From contig BJOX01000159.1 of NCBI GenBank assembly GCA_009731375.1, positions 828,781 to 892,780 on the forward strand: a stretch of 64,000 nt of DNA, given 5' to 3'. Positions 30,462-41,714 of this stretch are shown piece after piece (the first letter of the stretch is position 1; the number at the start of each line of letters is the position of its first letter). The notes below the pieces were generated by a model. That model was not told the origin of the DNA. It saw only the letters and a program-made list of their open reading frames with translations, and ran no database searches. The translations under genes were made by a program, and so were the position numbers. The stretch comes from Paulinella micropora. Taxonomy: Eukaryota; Cercozoa; Imbricatea; Euglyphida.

Positions 30462-31106
30462 GTACATATATACATACATACGTACGTACGTACGTACGTA
30501 CGTACATACATACATACATACGTACGTACGTACGTACGTACGTACACGTACGTACGTACGTACATACATACATACATACAGACAGACAGACAGACAGACC
30601 TACCTGTATACATACATACATACATACATACATACATACATACATACGTACATACGTACATACATACATACATACATACATACATGCATGCATACATACA
30701 CACACACATACATACATACGTACATACGTACATACATACATACATACATACATACACATATATACATACATACATACATACATACAAGCATACATACATA
30801 TATACATACATACATACATACATATACATACATACATACACATACATACCATACATACATACATACATATATACATACATACATACATACATACATACAT
30901 ACATACATACATGCATGCATACATACATACATACATACATACATACATACATACATACATAACTCACTTACATACTTACCTGCATACATACATGCATACA
31001 GTCATAAGTACATACATACATACATACATACGTACGTACGTACGTACGTACGTACGTTTTACACATACATACATACATACATACATACATACATACATAC
31101 ATACAT
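29497..31106. repeat. 1.6-kb (ACAT)n array with (ACGT)n and (CTAC)n variants
   Basis: Almost uninterrupted ACAT repeats contain (ACGT)n islands at about 29,823-29,840, 29,940-29,972, 30,480-30,560 and 31,030-31,057, and (CTAC)n islands at 30,053-30,085 and 30,173-30,232. It occupies the presumed upstream region of both flanking genes, which point away from each other. Confidence 0.95.
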
Positions 31107-31852
31107 TTTGATTACGTATGAAGAGAGCGAGAAATAGCACGGTAGATTGACTGTTGATTGTAAGATATAGATAGAGAGACAGACAGATATCAAAGGGAGC
31201 GAAATATTTGTGGATAAAGTTTGGTGTCTGTGAAAATAGTATCAGTTAAAAACTGACACTGGTTTTTTTCTACCGTTTGTACTTCGAATTACACGTGCAG
31301 AGTATTTCATGATGTTGCTAGTGCAATAGACGCATGCTTATTTTTTTGTGTGAGTGTGTGCGCGTTCGTGCCTGCGTCGTGTGTTCTGTGTGTCTTTTTT
31401 GCGTATTTATGTGCGCACATGACATACGTTGATAGAGAGACAGATCATGAACTGTCTTGGAGAGTGGCCTTTGAAAGTCAGTCGAGGACCAAAAGTCTGA
31501 GTGTGGTGGCTGCAGAGGTGCAACAGGCAATGATGATGCCTCATAAACCCATTTACACAACCAGATGTAGTATTTAGTATGTTATGTATATGCTAAGTGT
31601 ATACATAACAGCATGCATGCATGCATCGTATACATGGTGCGAGAGTTGACTTGTACAGGTACCATCAACAGCGTGTTCTCTTATCTTGTCTGCTGCATAC
31701 ACTCTCGTTCCTGCTCGGTGCCAGTGTACTTAGTTTTTAATGTCATTCCAATGCTGTCGGTAGCGACGCCAGGAGCTCGCTCAAGCATGTGGGTGTAACC
31801 TGGAGCTTAGAAGAGTCAGGATTGAGTGGCGTGCGGCGCAGTGTAGCCGGAC
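31107..31852. promoter_or_regulatory. Upstream region of the taxilin-like gene
   Basis: About 745 bp of non-repetitive DNA precede the first ATG at 31,853. No firm TATA box or initiator can be named. The ATG context GGACATGG is reasonable. Confidence 0.3.
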
Positions 31853-33688
31853 ATGGCGGACAAAAGCAAGCAGCCGCAGGGTATGAGCGGCTTCTCTATG
31901 GGCATGAACAAGGGCATGAGCGGCTTCAGCAACGGCTTGAACAACATGGGCATGAAAGGTCCGCGCGGGCGTGTGCCGCAGCGTGTGGCAGTTGCGTGTA
32001 TGTGCTGCAGGGCTCAACCTAGGGAAGCCTGCGCCCCCGCCTGCTACAGCATCAAAACCAACAGGAACAACAGCAACAGCGCCGACAGCAAAACCGATAC
32101 CAGCAACAGCGACAACAACAGCGAAAACGACACCAGCAACAACGACAACAACAAGACCGACAGCTGCAACAACGACACCAGCAACAGCAAGAACGACACC
32201 AGCAGCAGCGAGAACGACACCAGCGACAACGACACCAGCAACAGCGAGAACGACACCAGCAACAGCGACCACGACAGCAACAACGACAGCACCAACGACG
32301 AGAGCAACAGTGACAAGAAGCAACGACAACGGCGCCGCCCCTTCGGCCGCGCCCGCGCCCGCGCCCAAGCCGATGCCAGCAATCGACACGCCCAGCACCG
32401 GCGACAGCGGCCCCAGCGCGGACCTGCCTGCCAAGGCAAGCGAGCTGCCGCGCGCACACGCTACTGTTGCATCACATGCGCTGCTGGCTGCTAGGCCAAG
32501 TTCTCGGGGAACGATATGGAGGCAGTGCTGGAACAACTGGTTCTCCCTGGCCAACCTTTCCGCGCTCATACCTCACCTTTGTTTCCCCTCTCTTTCGCAG
32601 GCCATGATGTCTCAGAAACTCGCAGACGAGAGCATGCTCAGAAACGAAGCTGTCAGAAAGTCTGAGCAAATGACGGCAAGAGAAGCTGGTTCCCGACCTC
32701 TCGTTGTCCTTAATACTTACATACGCACAGCTCAGGGCCGCCGTTTGCAACATAATCGATTGAGCTGCGCGCCATGCTCGACAACACTTCAAGCATCATA
32801 TTAATGAGCAGACATGCCAACTTATTACATACGCGCTACACTTGTTTTTCTATACACATGCTTACATACAACTCAAATGTATACGTTTTGTATTTATAAT
32901 ACCGCTTTATTTGCTCAAATGCAGCATATCTAACATGTGAGTTATGAAAAGTTTCATATGTTTGGCAACTGCGTACCGGTGTGCACGGCTGCTCGACTGG
33001 CCCTTGTACAGAATTGAATGCAACCATCGCCAAGCTCGAAGGCGCGGTCCGCCAGGCAGAGGAGGAAGCCAGCAAGGCCCAGAGCAGGAATGAGGAGCTG
33101 AAGGGGCAGGTGGCTTTTAAGAAGGCGCAGCGCGACCAGCTCGAGCTGCAGACGCTCAGGTATGTGAATGTTGCAAAGCCCAGCCGGCACACATGTGCCA
33201 CACAAACCCTGCTAGACGCTCCAACAAAGAGCTGACCGAAAAGCTGGAGGCGAGTCAGGCTTCAGTCGAACAGCTCACACAAGCTGCCAAAGCTTTGGAA
33301 GAGGAACTGAAGACTGTGAAGGCGCAGGTAAGCAGGCCACTGCTACCTGTCTGCTGACGATCTTCTCTGGTTAGTTGGCAGACAAACAAGACGACTTGAC
33401 GCGCGAAAAGGCACACTTGGTGGACACGCTGGAGCAACTCAAGATCGCACAGCAGGAACGAGTCAAGTCCAACAACTTCTGGCAGGAAATGAAGAGCGAC
33501 CTGGAGGCGCAGCTGGCCCGGGCACATCAAGACGCTGAAGATAAGGTCTTCTGTCCCGCACGGTTCACAGGGACGAGTGCTCAATCTGTGCTCCGACAGG
33601 TGAAAGAAGCGAAAGAGAAGGCCGAAGTTCAGATTAAGGAGGCGCAGGGTAACGTCGGGCAACCCGAGTGAAAGAAGAGCTTATACTT

Positions 33689-33757
<69 letters not shown>

Positions 33758-34770
33758 TGTCGTGGCTACATTGCAGATACTCTGACCGAAAGTATTTCAA
33801 AGCAGAACGCCATGAGGCAACGCTCAGAGGTCGAATACCTTCTCGAGCTCGCTGCTGTCCCGGCCTGCTGTTGGCAGGGAAATGAGCTTGCTCTTGCGTG
33901 CAGGGACTGGCGAAGGAACTGAAGCAACTCTTGAAGAGTAAGCCCCATGCGCTGGGTGCAGAAGCAACGAACAAAATTAGGTTCACATTCTGACTTCTTA
34001 CCATGCAAACCATCGATTAGCAGCCCGCACAAGCGTACTTTGCAAGGAGCTTGCCAGGCACCGTGTTAAGTGTAGACGGATTCTTTTTAGTGTGGATGTT
34101 GCTGTCGGACGGGTTAGCAACCCTCTCGCCTGTCTTCTCTGGTCATTTTTCATGTGATATGGGAAAATCCCATGTGATATTGTGGGTGAGAAGAGAAGCA
34201 AAAGTGGCACCCCCGACCAAAGGGAATAAGAACAAAAAATCGCGTGCACCCAATGTGACAATGCCCTCTATTATGAGGTGTAAGGTTTCAATAACCCGTC
34301 CGGTGGCAACATCTACACTAAAGAATCCGACACTAAAAACCGTGCCTGGCTTGCGCTAATCAATGTGCATTTATGCAGGGATGAGAACACGCGGCTCAAA
34401 GAAGAGCTTGAGGTCTTTTGTGCTCAGCTGTCTTTTTGCATGAGTAAAAGGAGTATTGTTGGTGTTTGCAGCGCAAGACAAAGAGCTTGAAGGACGCCAT
34501 GGCAGCCATCATGCAAATGCAAGCGGTAGCAGCTTTGACTACTGTACGGTCACACTTGAGCCTCATTCTTTGGTCCAGGACGCAGAGAAATCCCAAAGTA
34601 ACAGCAACGAATGGGCGCAAATGACTGACGAGGAAAGAGAGCAGGTAAGAACCCTCACATTGCTGTGGTGATCATCACCTGTCTGTTGTTTGTATAGACT
34701 TACGATGCTCTGAAATCGGCCAACGAACACTTAACACAGCGTGTTTTAGAATTCGAACAGGCCTCCAAAG
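31853..34770 (+). CDS. Taxilin-like coiled-coil protein, 14 exons, 3' end not found
   Basis: Taxilins are cytosolic coiled-coil proteins that bind syntaxins in vesicle traffic. Exons: 31853-31958, 32011-32435, 32601-32688, 33012-33159, 33216-33327, 33375-33545, 33600-33648, 33777-33829, 33904-33937, 34024-34069, 34379-34412, 34472-34525, 34579-34644, 34698-34770; all junctions keep phase. Exon 1 has Met/Gly-rich MSGFSMGMNKGMSGF repeats and exon 2 is Ala/Thr/Pro-rich. From exon 3 on, the protein is a continuous heptad coil. Exons 10-11 read LCKELARHRVKDENTRLKEE, close to the taxilin LCRELQ-N-LKEE core. Exon 14 ends NEHLTQRVLEFEQ like the next taxilin block. A generic coiled-coil protein remains possible. 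The next exon should lie beyond the microsatellite or in the gap. Confidence 0.6.
32011..32435 (+). CDS. Exon 2 of the taxilin-like gene: Ala/Thr/Pro repeat region ending in a GC donor
   Basis: The exon encodes about 140 residues of PATTTPATARTT-type repeats, written in CAACGACACCAGC-like units. It is probably disordered and prone to length change. The best in-frame donor is AAG|GCAAGC, a GC-AG intron of 165 nt ending CTTTCGCAG. No GT donor nearby keeps the frame as simply. Confidence 0.55.
33690..33757. repeat. (GTT)n microsatellite in intron 7 of the taxilin-like gene
   Basis: About 22 GTT units lie just upstream of the acceptor TACATTGCAG. The T-rich repeat may double as the polypyrimidine region. 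Confidence 0.9.
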
Positions 34771-34857
34771 GTCGTTTGCTATCTGTTGAGCCTCCTTCTC
34801 TCACACACTCCCTCAAACCTCAATTGAAATAAGGTAGGGCTGATCGCGATCCTAAAT

Positions 34858-34871
34858 CCAACCAACACCCT

Positions 34872-34954
<83 letters not shown>

Positions 34955-34955
34955 A
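34858..34955. repeat. (CT)n then (CA)n dinucleotide repeat
   Basis: About 70 bp of CT followed by about 25 bp of CA, at the left edge of the TATATG array and inside the presumed last intron seen of the taxilin-like gene. Confidence 0.9.
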
Positions 34956-34983
34956 CGCTCATGTATATGTATATGTATATATA

Positions 34984-35024
<41 letters not shown>

Positions 35025-35028
35025 ATGT

Positions 35029-35088
<60 letters not shown>

Positions 35089-35197
35089 ATATGTATATAT
35101 GTATATGTATATATATAAATATATATATATATATATGTATATGTATATATGTATATATGTATATATATATGTATATATATGTATATGTATATGTATG

Positions 35198-35230
<33 letters not shown>

Positions 35231-35249
35231 TTATGTTTATGTATATGTT

Positions 35250-35344
<95 letters not shown>

Positions 35345-35388
35345 TATATGTATATATATGTATTTGTATATGTATTTGTATATGTATT

Positions 35389-35453
<65 letters not shown>

Positions 35454-35480
35454 GTGTATATGTATATGTGTATGTACATG

Positions 35481-35674
35481 TACATGTACATGTACATGTA
35501 CATGCACATGCATATGTATAGGTATAGGTATAGGTATAGGTATGTGTATACGTGTACGTATACCATGTACATGTACATGTACATGTACATGGTATACGTA
35601 CACGTATACACATACCTATACCTATACCTATACCTATACATATGCATGTGCATGTACATGTACATGTACATGTA
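35481..35674. repeat. 194-bp perfect palindrome
   Basis: Arms of 97 bp match base for base around a centre at 35,577/35,578 with no spacer. The motif series TGTACA, CATGCACATG, CATATG, (TATAGG), TATGTGTATACG and TACC is mirrored exactly. Identity stops at 35,480 and 35,675. Confidence 0.9.
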
Positions 35675-35767
35675 CACCATGTACATGTACATCATGTACA
35701 TGTACATGTACATGTACATGTACATGTACATGTACATGTACATACATGTACATACATGTACATGTAC

Positions 35768-35859
<92 letters not shown>

Positions 35860-35866
35860 GTATGTG

Positions 35867-35905
<39 letters not shown>

Positions 35906-36118
35906 GTACAGGTACAGGTACAGGTATAGGTATAGGTGTAGGTGTAGGTATAGGAATAGGTATAGGTATAGGGCGTAGGCGTGGGCGTAGGCGTAGGCGT
36001 AGGTGTAGGCGTAGGCGTAGGCGTAGGCGTAGGTGTAGGTGTAGGCGTAGGCGCAGGCGCAGGCGTAGGCGTAGGTGTAGGTGTAGGTGTAGGTGTAGGC
36101 ATAGGTGTAGGCATAGGT

Positions 36119-36140
36119 ATAGGTATAGGTATAGGTATAG

Positions 36141-36190
<50 letters not shown>

Positions 36191-36310
36191 TTATGTATAT
36201 GTATATGTACATATACATGTATATGTACATGTACATGTATATGTACATGTACATGTACATGTACATGTACATGTATATGTATATGTGTATGTACATATAC
36301 ATATACATAA

Positions 36311-36378
<68 letters not shown>

Positions 36379-36424
36379 CTATGCATAGGTGTAGGCATAG
36401 GTATAGGTATAGGTATAGGTATAG

Positions 36425-36468
<44 letters not shown>

Positions 36469-36588
36469 TTATGTATATGTATATGTACATATACATGTAT
36501 ATGTACATGTACATGTATATGTACATGTACATGTACATGTACATGTACATGTATATGTATATGTGTATGTACATATACATATACATAA

Positions 36589-36656
<68 letters not shown>

Positions 36657-36702
36657 CTATGCATAGGTGTAGGCATAGGTATAGGTATAGGTATAGGTAT
36701 AG

Positions 36703-36746
<44 letters not shown>

Positions 36747-36840
36747 TTATGTATATGTATATGTACATATACATGTATATGTACATGTACATGTATATGT
36801 ACATGTACATGTACATGTACATGTACATGTACATGTATAT
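36119..36840. repeat. 278-bp higher-order tandem repeat, about 2.6 copies
   Basis: The sequence starting at about 36,119 recurs at about 36,397 and 36,675 with the same order of variants (TAGGTA, TATATG, TTTATG, TGTACA, then the ACATAT arm and CCTATGCATAGG). Each full unit holds its own TATATG/CATATA inverted pair. Confidence 0.8.
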
Positions 36841-36845
36841 GTATA

Positions 36846-36894
<49 letters not shown>

Positions 36895-37200
36895 GTGTAC
36901 GTGTACGCCTATATGTACGTGTAGGTGTACGTGTGCGCGTATATGTACGTGTACGTGTAAGTGTACGTTGTGTATCTGTATCTGTATCTGTATCTGTATC
37001 TGTATCTGTATCTGTATCTGTATGTTTAAATGCACATGCACATGCACATGCATGTGTATGTGTATGTATATGTGTATGTGTATGTGTTATGTGTATGTGT
37101 TATGTGTTATGTGTATGTGTATGTATATGTTTGTATGTGTGACATGTGTGTCTATGTATATGTCTGTTTGTATGTGTGACATGTATGTATATGTATTTAT

Positions 37201-37484
37201 TTATGCTTGAGCGGTATTTAACACCACTTTCATTTATACATGCGCGCGCATCCATACACATCCATGAATATCTTTTCTATCAGCATGCAGACGAAGGCAC
37301 ATCGCAAGCACATAGTCGCACACTCTCACACAGATAGACATGTACCTATATTTGTGCATAGGTAACTAACGGTAGGTACTATAGGAGGCAAAGATCACTT
37401 CTTCGTGTGCTTCATTTTCGCATCGAAGGACAGTTGCTTACTGGTATTTTGCATCGATTCGTGTCTTTTATTATTATTATTATC

Positions 37485-37549
<65 letters not shown>

Positions 37550-37659
37550 AAGCTCCTAGAGTAATGTTCTATGCCGTCACTTCCTTTATTCCACCGATTG
37601 GTGTGGAGACTTTCCTTATGGAATGGAGGACTGGATGCACATGGCCTTTTGGCTCAGCA
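37201..37659. other. Spacer with (TTA)n microsatellite
   Basis: No gene is visible. About 80 bp of TTA repeats at 37,468-37,546 resemble a LINE 3' tail in this genome. The sequence runs into the large gap. Confidence 0.5.
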
Positions 37660-38084
37660 NNNNNNNNNNNNNNNNNNNNNNNNNNNNNNNNNNNNNNNNN
37701 NNNNNNNNNNNNNNNNNNNNNNNNNNNNNNNNNNNNNNNNNNNNNNNNNNNNNNNNNNNNNNNNNNNNNNNNNNNNNNNNNNNNNNNNNNNNNNNNNNNN
37801 NNNNNNNNNNNNNNNNNNNNNNNNNNNNNNNNNNNNNNNNNNNNNNNNNNNNNNNNNNNNNNNNNNNNNNNNNNNNNNNNNNNNNNNNNNNNNNNNNNNN
37901 NNNNNNNNNNNNNNNNNNNNNNNNNNNNNNNNNNNNNNNNNNNNNNNNNNNNNNNNNNNNNNNNNNNNNNNNNNNNNNNNNNNNNNNNNNNNNNNNNNNN
38001 NNNNNNNNNNNNNNNNNNNNNNNNNNNNNNNNNNNNNNNNNNNNNNNNNNNNNNNNNNNNNNNNNNNNNNNNNNNNNNNNNNNN
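37660..38084. other. Assembly gap (425 N)
   Basis: Missing 3' exons of the taxilin-like gene could lie in this gap. Confidence 0.95.
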
Positions 38085-39249
38085 ATTGAACATACCGGTC
38101 CGTCTGGAAGTGTTGGAACTGCCCTTGCGGGGGTGTCATTAGAGCCTATCGTCAATTCTTCGTACTCCCCTCACGGGTGAGACGATGGAGGCGCATGTGC
38201 AGATTTGCATCAGCCATTGACAGAGAAGCACTATTATTATTATTATTAATATTTTGCGAAGCAAGAAGCCGCTTGGAAGTGAAGTTGTCTTACCACTATT
38301 AGTATTTCGATCCTAGACTAAGCTTACCAGCAAAATCTCCAAGTATTTTTGTATATATAATATTAGTCTAATCATGTTGAAGTTATGGTCGATATTTGTG
38401 TAATTTTGTGGGCCATTGATAGTTTTCTCCAATTGTTACCAGGTAACTGTGAATAGAGTGAAATTTTTAATAATTAGGCTTTTATTTATAATAATTCTTC
38501 AACTTTCTTGCCATGTTTTGTCGGCCGGCCCGCACAATACATAGTGGCATTAAGTGTCGTCAGGCTTGTCGTTACCTTGACTCTTATGCTTGGTCTGCCC
38601 CTCTATTTAATACCGTTGAGGTACGACTAAGTGTCAGAGTGCTGTTCCGGTTACTGTTCGACTACTATTATTAATGTAATAATCTATGCAACTCAGTAGT
38701 ACACTCTATAAGCAGTACTACAGCTTTAATAGGAAAAGGCGCCAGCAGAACACGCCACGTAACTTCAATGGACAAAGGGCTCCGCAATGCTTCCCATCGT
38801 GAACCAGCAACCGGGGCGTGCTTCTCTCACCGGTCGTAGACTTCACAGAACGAAGAATTTAACAATATATAAATGATGAGGATAATTCCCGCCATCCAAA
38901 CTACCGAAGTAAAAAAAAAAACACATGTAGTTAGCATGTAAATAAAGTTCATGAAATCGGGGCGCTCTAAGGCGTTTGAACTAAAATATCATTATTTTTT
39001 AATACTGTTTTTTTTTACTTACTAAAACAGATATTGATTGAGTCCTCACTGCAATAATATCAATAATATGTTATATATTGAGTGCATACTGCATTAATAT
39101 ATATAATTAAAGAGAAGGCGTTCTGATTTAGTAAGGTTTTTCCGAGGCTGAAAAAAAAAACACTATGGCGAATGTTAAAATACATCACTGAAAACTAGAG
39201 TGAGGACTTATTTAAGTTGTCCTCACTTTTCTCAGTCACTTATACTATG

Positions 39250-39280
<31 letters not shown>

Positions 39281-39770
39281 AAAGCTTGTGGTTCGTAAGA
39301 CTTAAATCATGGGGCACCTTTTTCAACTTTTTAAAACAAATGTTCAAGCCGGCCCGTGGGAATTGAAGAGCAATTTCCCGTGATCCCACCACATTTTTTT
39401 GACTTGGCATTTTTTTCATTTTTCAAGCCGACACGTTATTTCAAATTCCCCTACATGTCCCCTTCCTACTTTTATGCCTCGTCCAAAGCCAAAAAACAAG
39501 GGTTGGGGAAGAAGAGTAAGGGTTCTCAGCATGTGGCCAAATCAGACACTGCGAAACGACTCGGACAGGCAAACCGTTCAGCCTCGGACAAGGCTGCCCA
39601 ATTGGGCAGCCAAGAGACTTAAGAGCCAAGAGGCAAGAAGGAAGAAAAAGGAAGAGAAAGATAAAGAGACAGAACCAGACTGAGAGTGAGGAGGAGGGAC
39701 AGACAGAGAGGGAGGAGAGTGTAGATGTAGAGAAAGATAGATTAGGAGTGCCATAGAGTAATCCGCGGGT
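38085..39770. other. AT-rich region without a recognised gene
   Basis: There is a short (TTA)n at 38,232-38,247, an (AT)n run at 39,250-39,276 and many homopolymers. A plus-strand frame from ATG 39,474 encodes about 69 basic residues (PKPKNKGWGRR ... RRKKKEEKDKE). It could be a retroelement gag remnant but has no diagnostic motif. Confidence 0.4.
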
Positions 39771-39774
39771 ATGT

Positions 39775-40365
39775 TCTTCTTGAGATGATCTAGGCCCGTG
39801 AAATGCGATACAGCGAAATGAAATTTTCAGATACCTAAAGATCCTACCTAATAAGGCATAAACAAGTCCTGGGTCTACCGTCTGCATAACGCTAGCTGCA
39901 TTGAGTGCTTGATCTGCGTCTGGGCGTGTCATCTTAGTTAGAAACAAAAGCCTCCCTACCAAACTAGGTATTGAATGTTTCCTAAGGGCGCTGGTTTCTC
40001 CCATGCACTAGGAGTACTGACTGGTCGAACATCGGCATATCCTACATCCTTAAAATCTGCTTCTGATACTTCTTCTGATGCAATAAAATGCGTCCTCCTT
40101 CCTGAACTATTTCTATCCCTTTGAACTCCTTAGCCACTCCCAATCGTTTGAGAGGATAAAACTTTTCTAGTTTACTAGCAAAATGTTCGTAGGCTTGTTC
40201 GTTAGGAGCTGAGAAAATAAGATCGTCTACATGGAAAATACCTATGATAGCGTCTTTTATGGGTTTATCCTTTTCTACGAACGTACATAAATCTGAGTCT
40301 AGTAACTTCCTGAATCCTAATTTCTCCAACTTAGGGGCTAATGTCTCATACCATCTTCTACCAGC
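39775..40365 (-). pseudogene. Copia reverse transcriptase fragment
   Basis: The RT starts at AGRRWYETLAPKLEKLGF, has the catalytic block GIFHVDDLIFSAP and KRLGVAKEFKGIEI, and after a frame break has SLVGRLLFLTKMTRPDADQA. It is related to, but clearly diverged from, the pol at 3,966-5,147. Both ends are cut; the right end abuts the oppositely oriented X gag near 40,366. Confidence 0.8.
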
Positions 40366-41167
40366 TTGCAGGGTAGGGAGGTGCCTTCCTTCATACTAGC
40401 TTGGGAAGAGGTAGCTGAGCTGAGCGGTTGGGCCGACTTAGACGAGGAAGTAGTGGCGGAATACTTTGAGGACAAGACCAAGGGTCCTACAGTTACTCGC
40501 CTGTGGCCTATGCCCAACCCCAAAACGTCTGCTCCAAACTTAGATGAGGCGTTAGGGGTGGATGGAGGGCAGAAAACCCCAACCAAGCTTTATAAACCGG
40601 TATTCAGCAGTCCGAAGGAGGACCAAGCCACTCAGACTGAAGAAGAAAAGGAAGAGGTAGATGAAGACCGGAACCCCTCTGACCTCTACTCTAGTGGGTA
40701 TGCTAGCACTGACAAACCTAGGCTGTCAACTTGCAAGGGCTCAGACTTAGAGGGCGACAGCAAGAGTGGGGCCTCCCGAGGACAGACGGACCCCTCTAAG
40801 GTCAAAACCCCACTAGGGGGTGCTGATCGTGCTGGAGCACTGACACGACAGGTGATGGCCTATGACGCTAGTATACTTGCTGAGATGAGCAAGCAAAAGG
40901 AGAGAGTGTTCAACATCATTTATGATATGCTCGGTGGTGAGGCTAAGAGTCTAGTGCGTGACTTAGCTGATCCGGAACGGCTGACCTTTGGTCAAAACCC
41001 AAAGGAACTATGGGATAGGTAGATAGCCCGGTACAAGAAAGCCGACTCCGCTGACGTTCAGGATAAGGTGAAGGAGCTGAATGACTTTCTCTTTACTAGT
41101 AAGCAGCAGTACGTCGGACAGTGTGTTGACCTGAACGCTAGGCGAGACTGGTTGGCAGACTACGGTC
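40366..41167 (+). pseudogene. N-terminal half of copia-like gag (element X)
   Basis: An acidic region (TEEEKEEVDEDRN) leads to a helical gag core: ILAEMSKQKERVFN, LVRDLADPERL, KELWDR*IARYKKAD and NDFLFTSKQQYVG. The pattern KELWDR-x3-RY is a copia gag signature. One in-frame TAG interrupts it at about 41,020. Coding ends at ADYG where the Y LTR begins. The sequence continues in frame with the minus-strand fragment at 1,058-1,922 across the shared CGGTC. Confidence 0.7.
41163..41167 (+). repeat. Target-site duplication, left side of element Y insertion
   Basis: CGGTC lies immediately before the LTR. It matches the five bases after the other LTR copy (1,918-1,922 on the minus strand). Confidence 0.75.
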
Positions 41168-41685
41168 CGTCACAGCCTCACACTTCCTAACGTATTTGTA
41201 ATTACGATAATACCGTTTTATACATTCGTCGTTATTCAGTGACACAGGTGGCACTTAACTATTTACCAATACAGTATGTCAGTTACCATTTTATTCAGTA
41301 CGGATGGATGGTCAGTTAAGATCCAGTATAGGTAGAACAGTTACAGTCATTCAGTCCATATTATAATTAGTCACAGTCATTAGTTGTGCTTCCAACCATA
41401 ATCATTGCTAGTGACGTAGCATAGTTCTAGAGTAAAACGGAAAGTGATTGTATTCTCAGTAAATTTCAGTTCCAGTAACAAGGAAGTCGTGGGATTATTT
41501 TAGTGTCATTTACTAACAACCGGAACTCAATCTGCCGGAATTCCTCAGAAGGAATAGTCCGTCAATTATGTTTAATCAGACTTGCTTTTAGTCGTGTGTA
41601 TTTCGGATTTACGTCCGGAGCACTCCTCTCAGTTTGGATCACGGTTTTATTCATCAGCGAATATATTCAGTCATCGTCTTTCACG
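41168..41685 (+). repeat. LTR of element Y (5' LTR)
   Basis: The 518-bp copy matches 1,923-2,445 with few differences. It is followed by a gag frame, so it acts as the 5' LTR. Its ends are CG...CG rather than TG...CA. It includes the 60-residue spurious frame shared by both copies. Confidence 0.75.
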
Positions 41686-41714
41686 GTTATGAAGCCTTGA
41701 TTGCTAACGACCTC

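Larger units (their letters stand above)
34960..37200. repeat. 2.2-kb (TATATG)n-type complex microsatellite
   Basis: Hexanucleotide TATATG repeats grade into TGTACA, TATAGG, GTAGGC, TGTGTA and TATCTG families. A perfect palindrome (35,481-35,674) and a 278-bp higher-order repeat (about 36,119-36,840) are embedded. The long Tyr/Met, Ile/Cys or His frames on both strands come from the repeat and are not genes. Confidence 0.95.

Noticed and set aside
34959-37210. Long frames rich in Tyr/Met, Ile/Cys, Arg/Gly (up to 479 codons)
   Set aside because: Same cause: TATATG- and GTAGGC-type repeats. Overlapping frames on both strands are open over the same stretch.
37571-38180. Open frames spanning the 425-N gap
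   Set aside because: The frame is open only because N has no stop codons.
39474-39683. Small basic protein gene
   Set aside because: About 69 residues with no domain, no neighbour support and a biased Lys/Arg/Glu end; not enough to call a gene.
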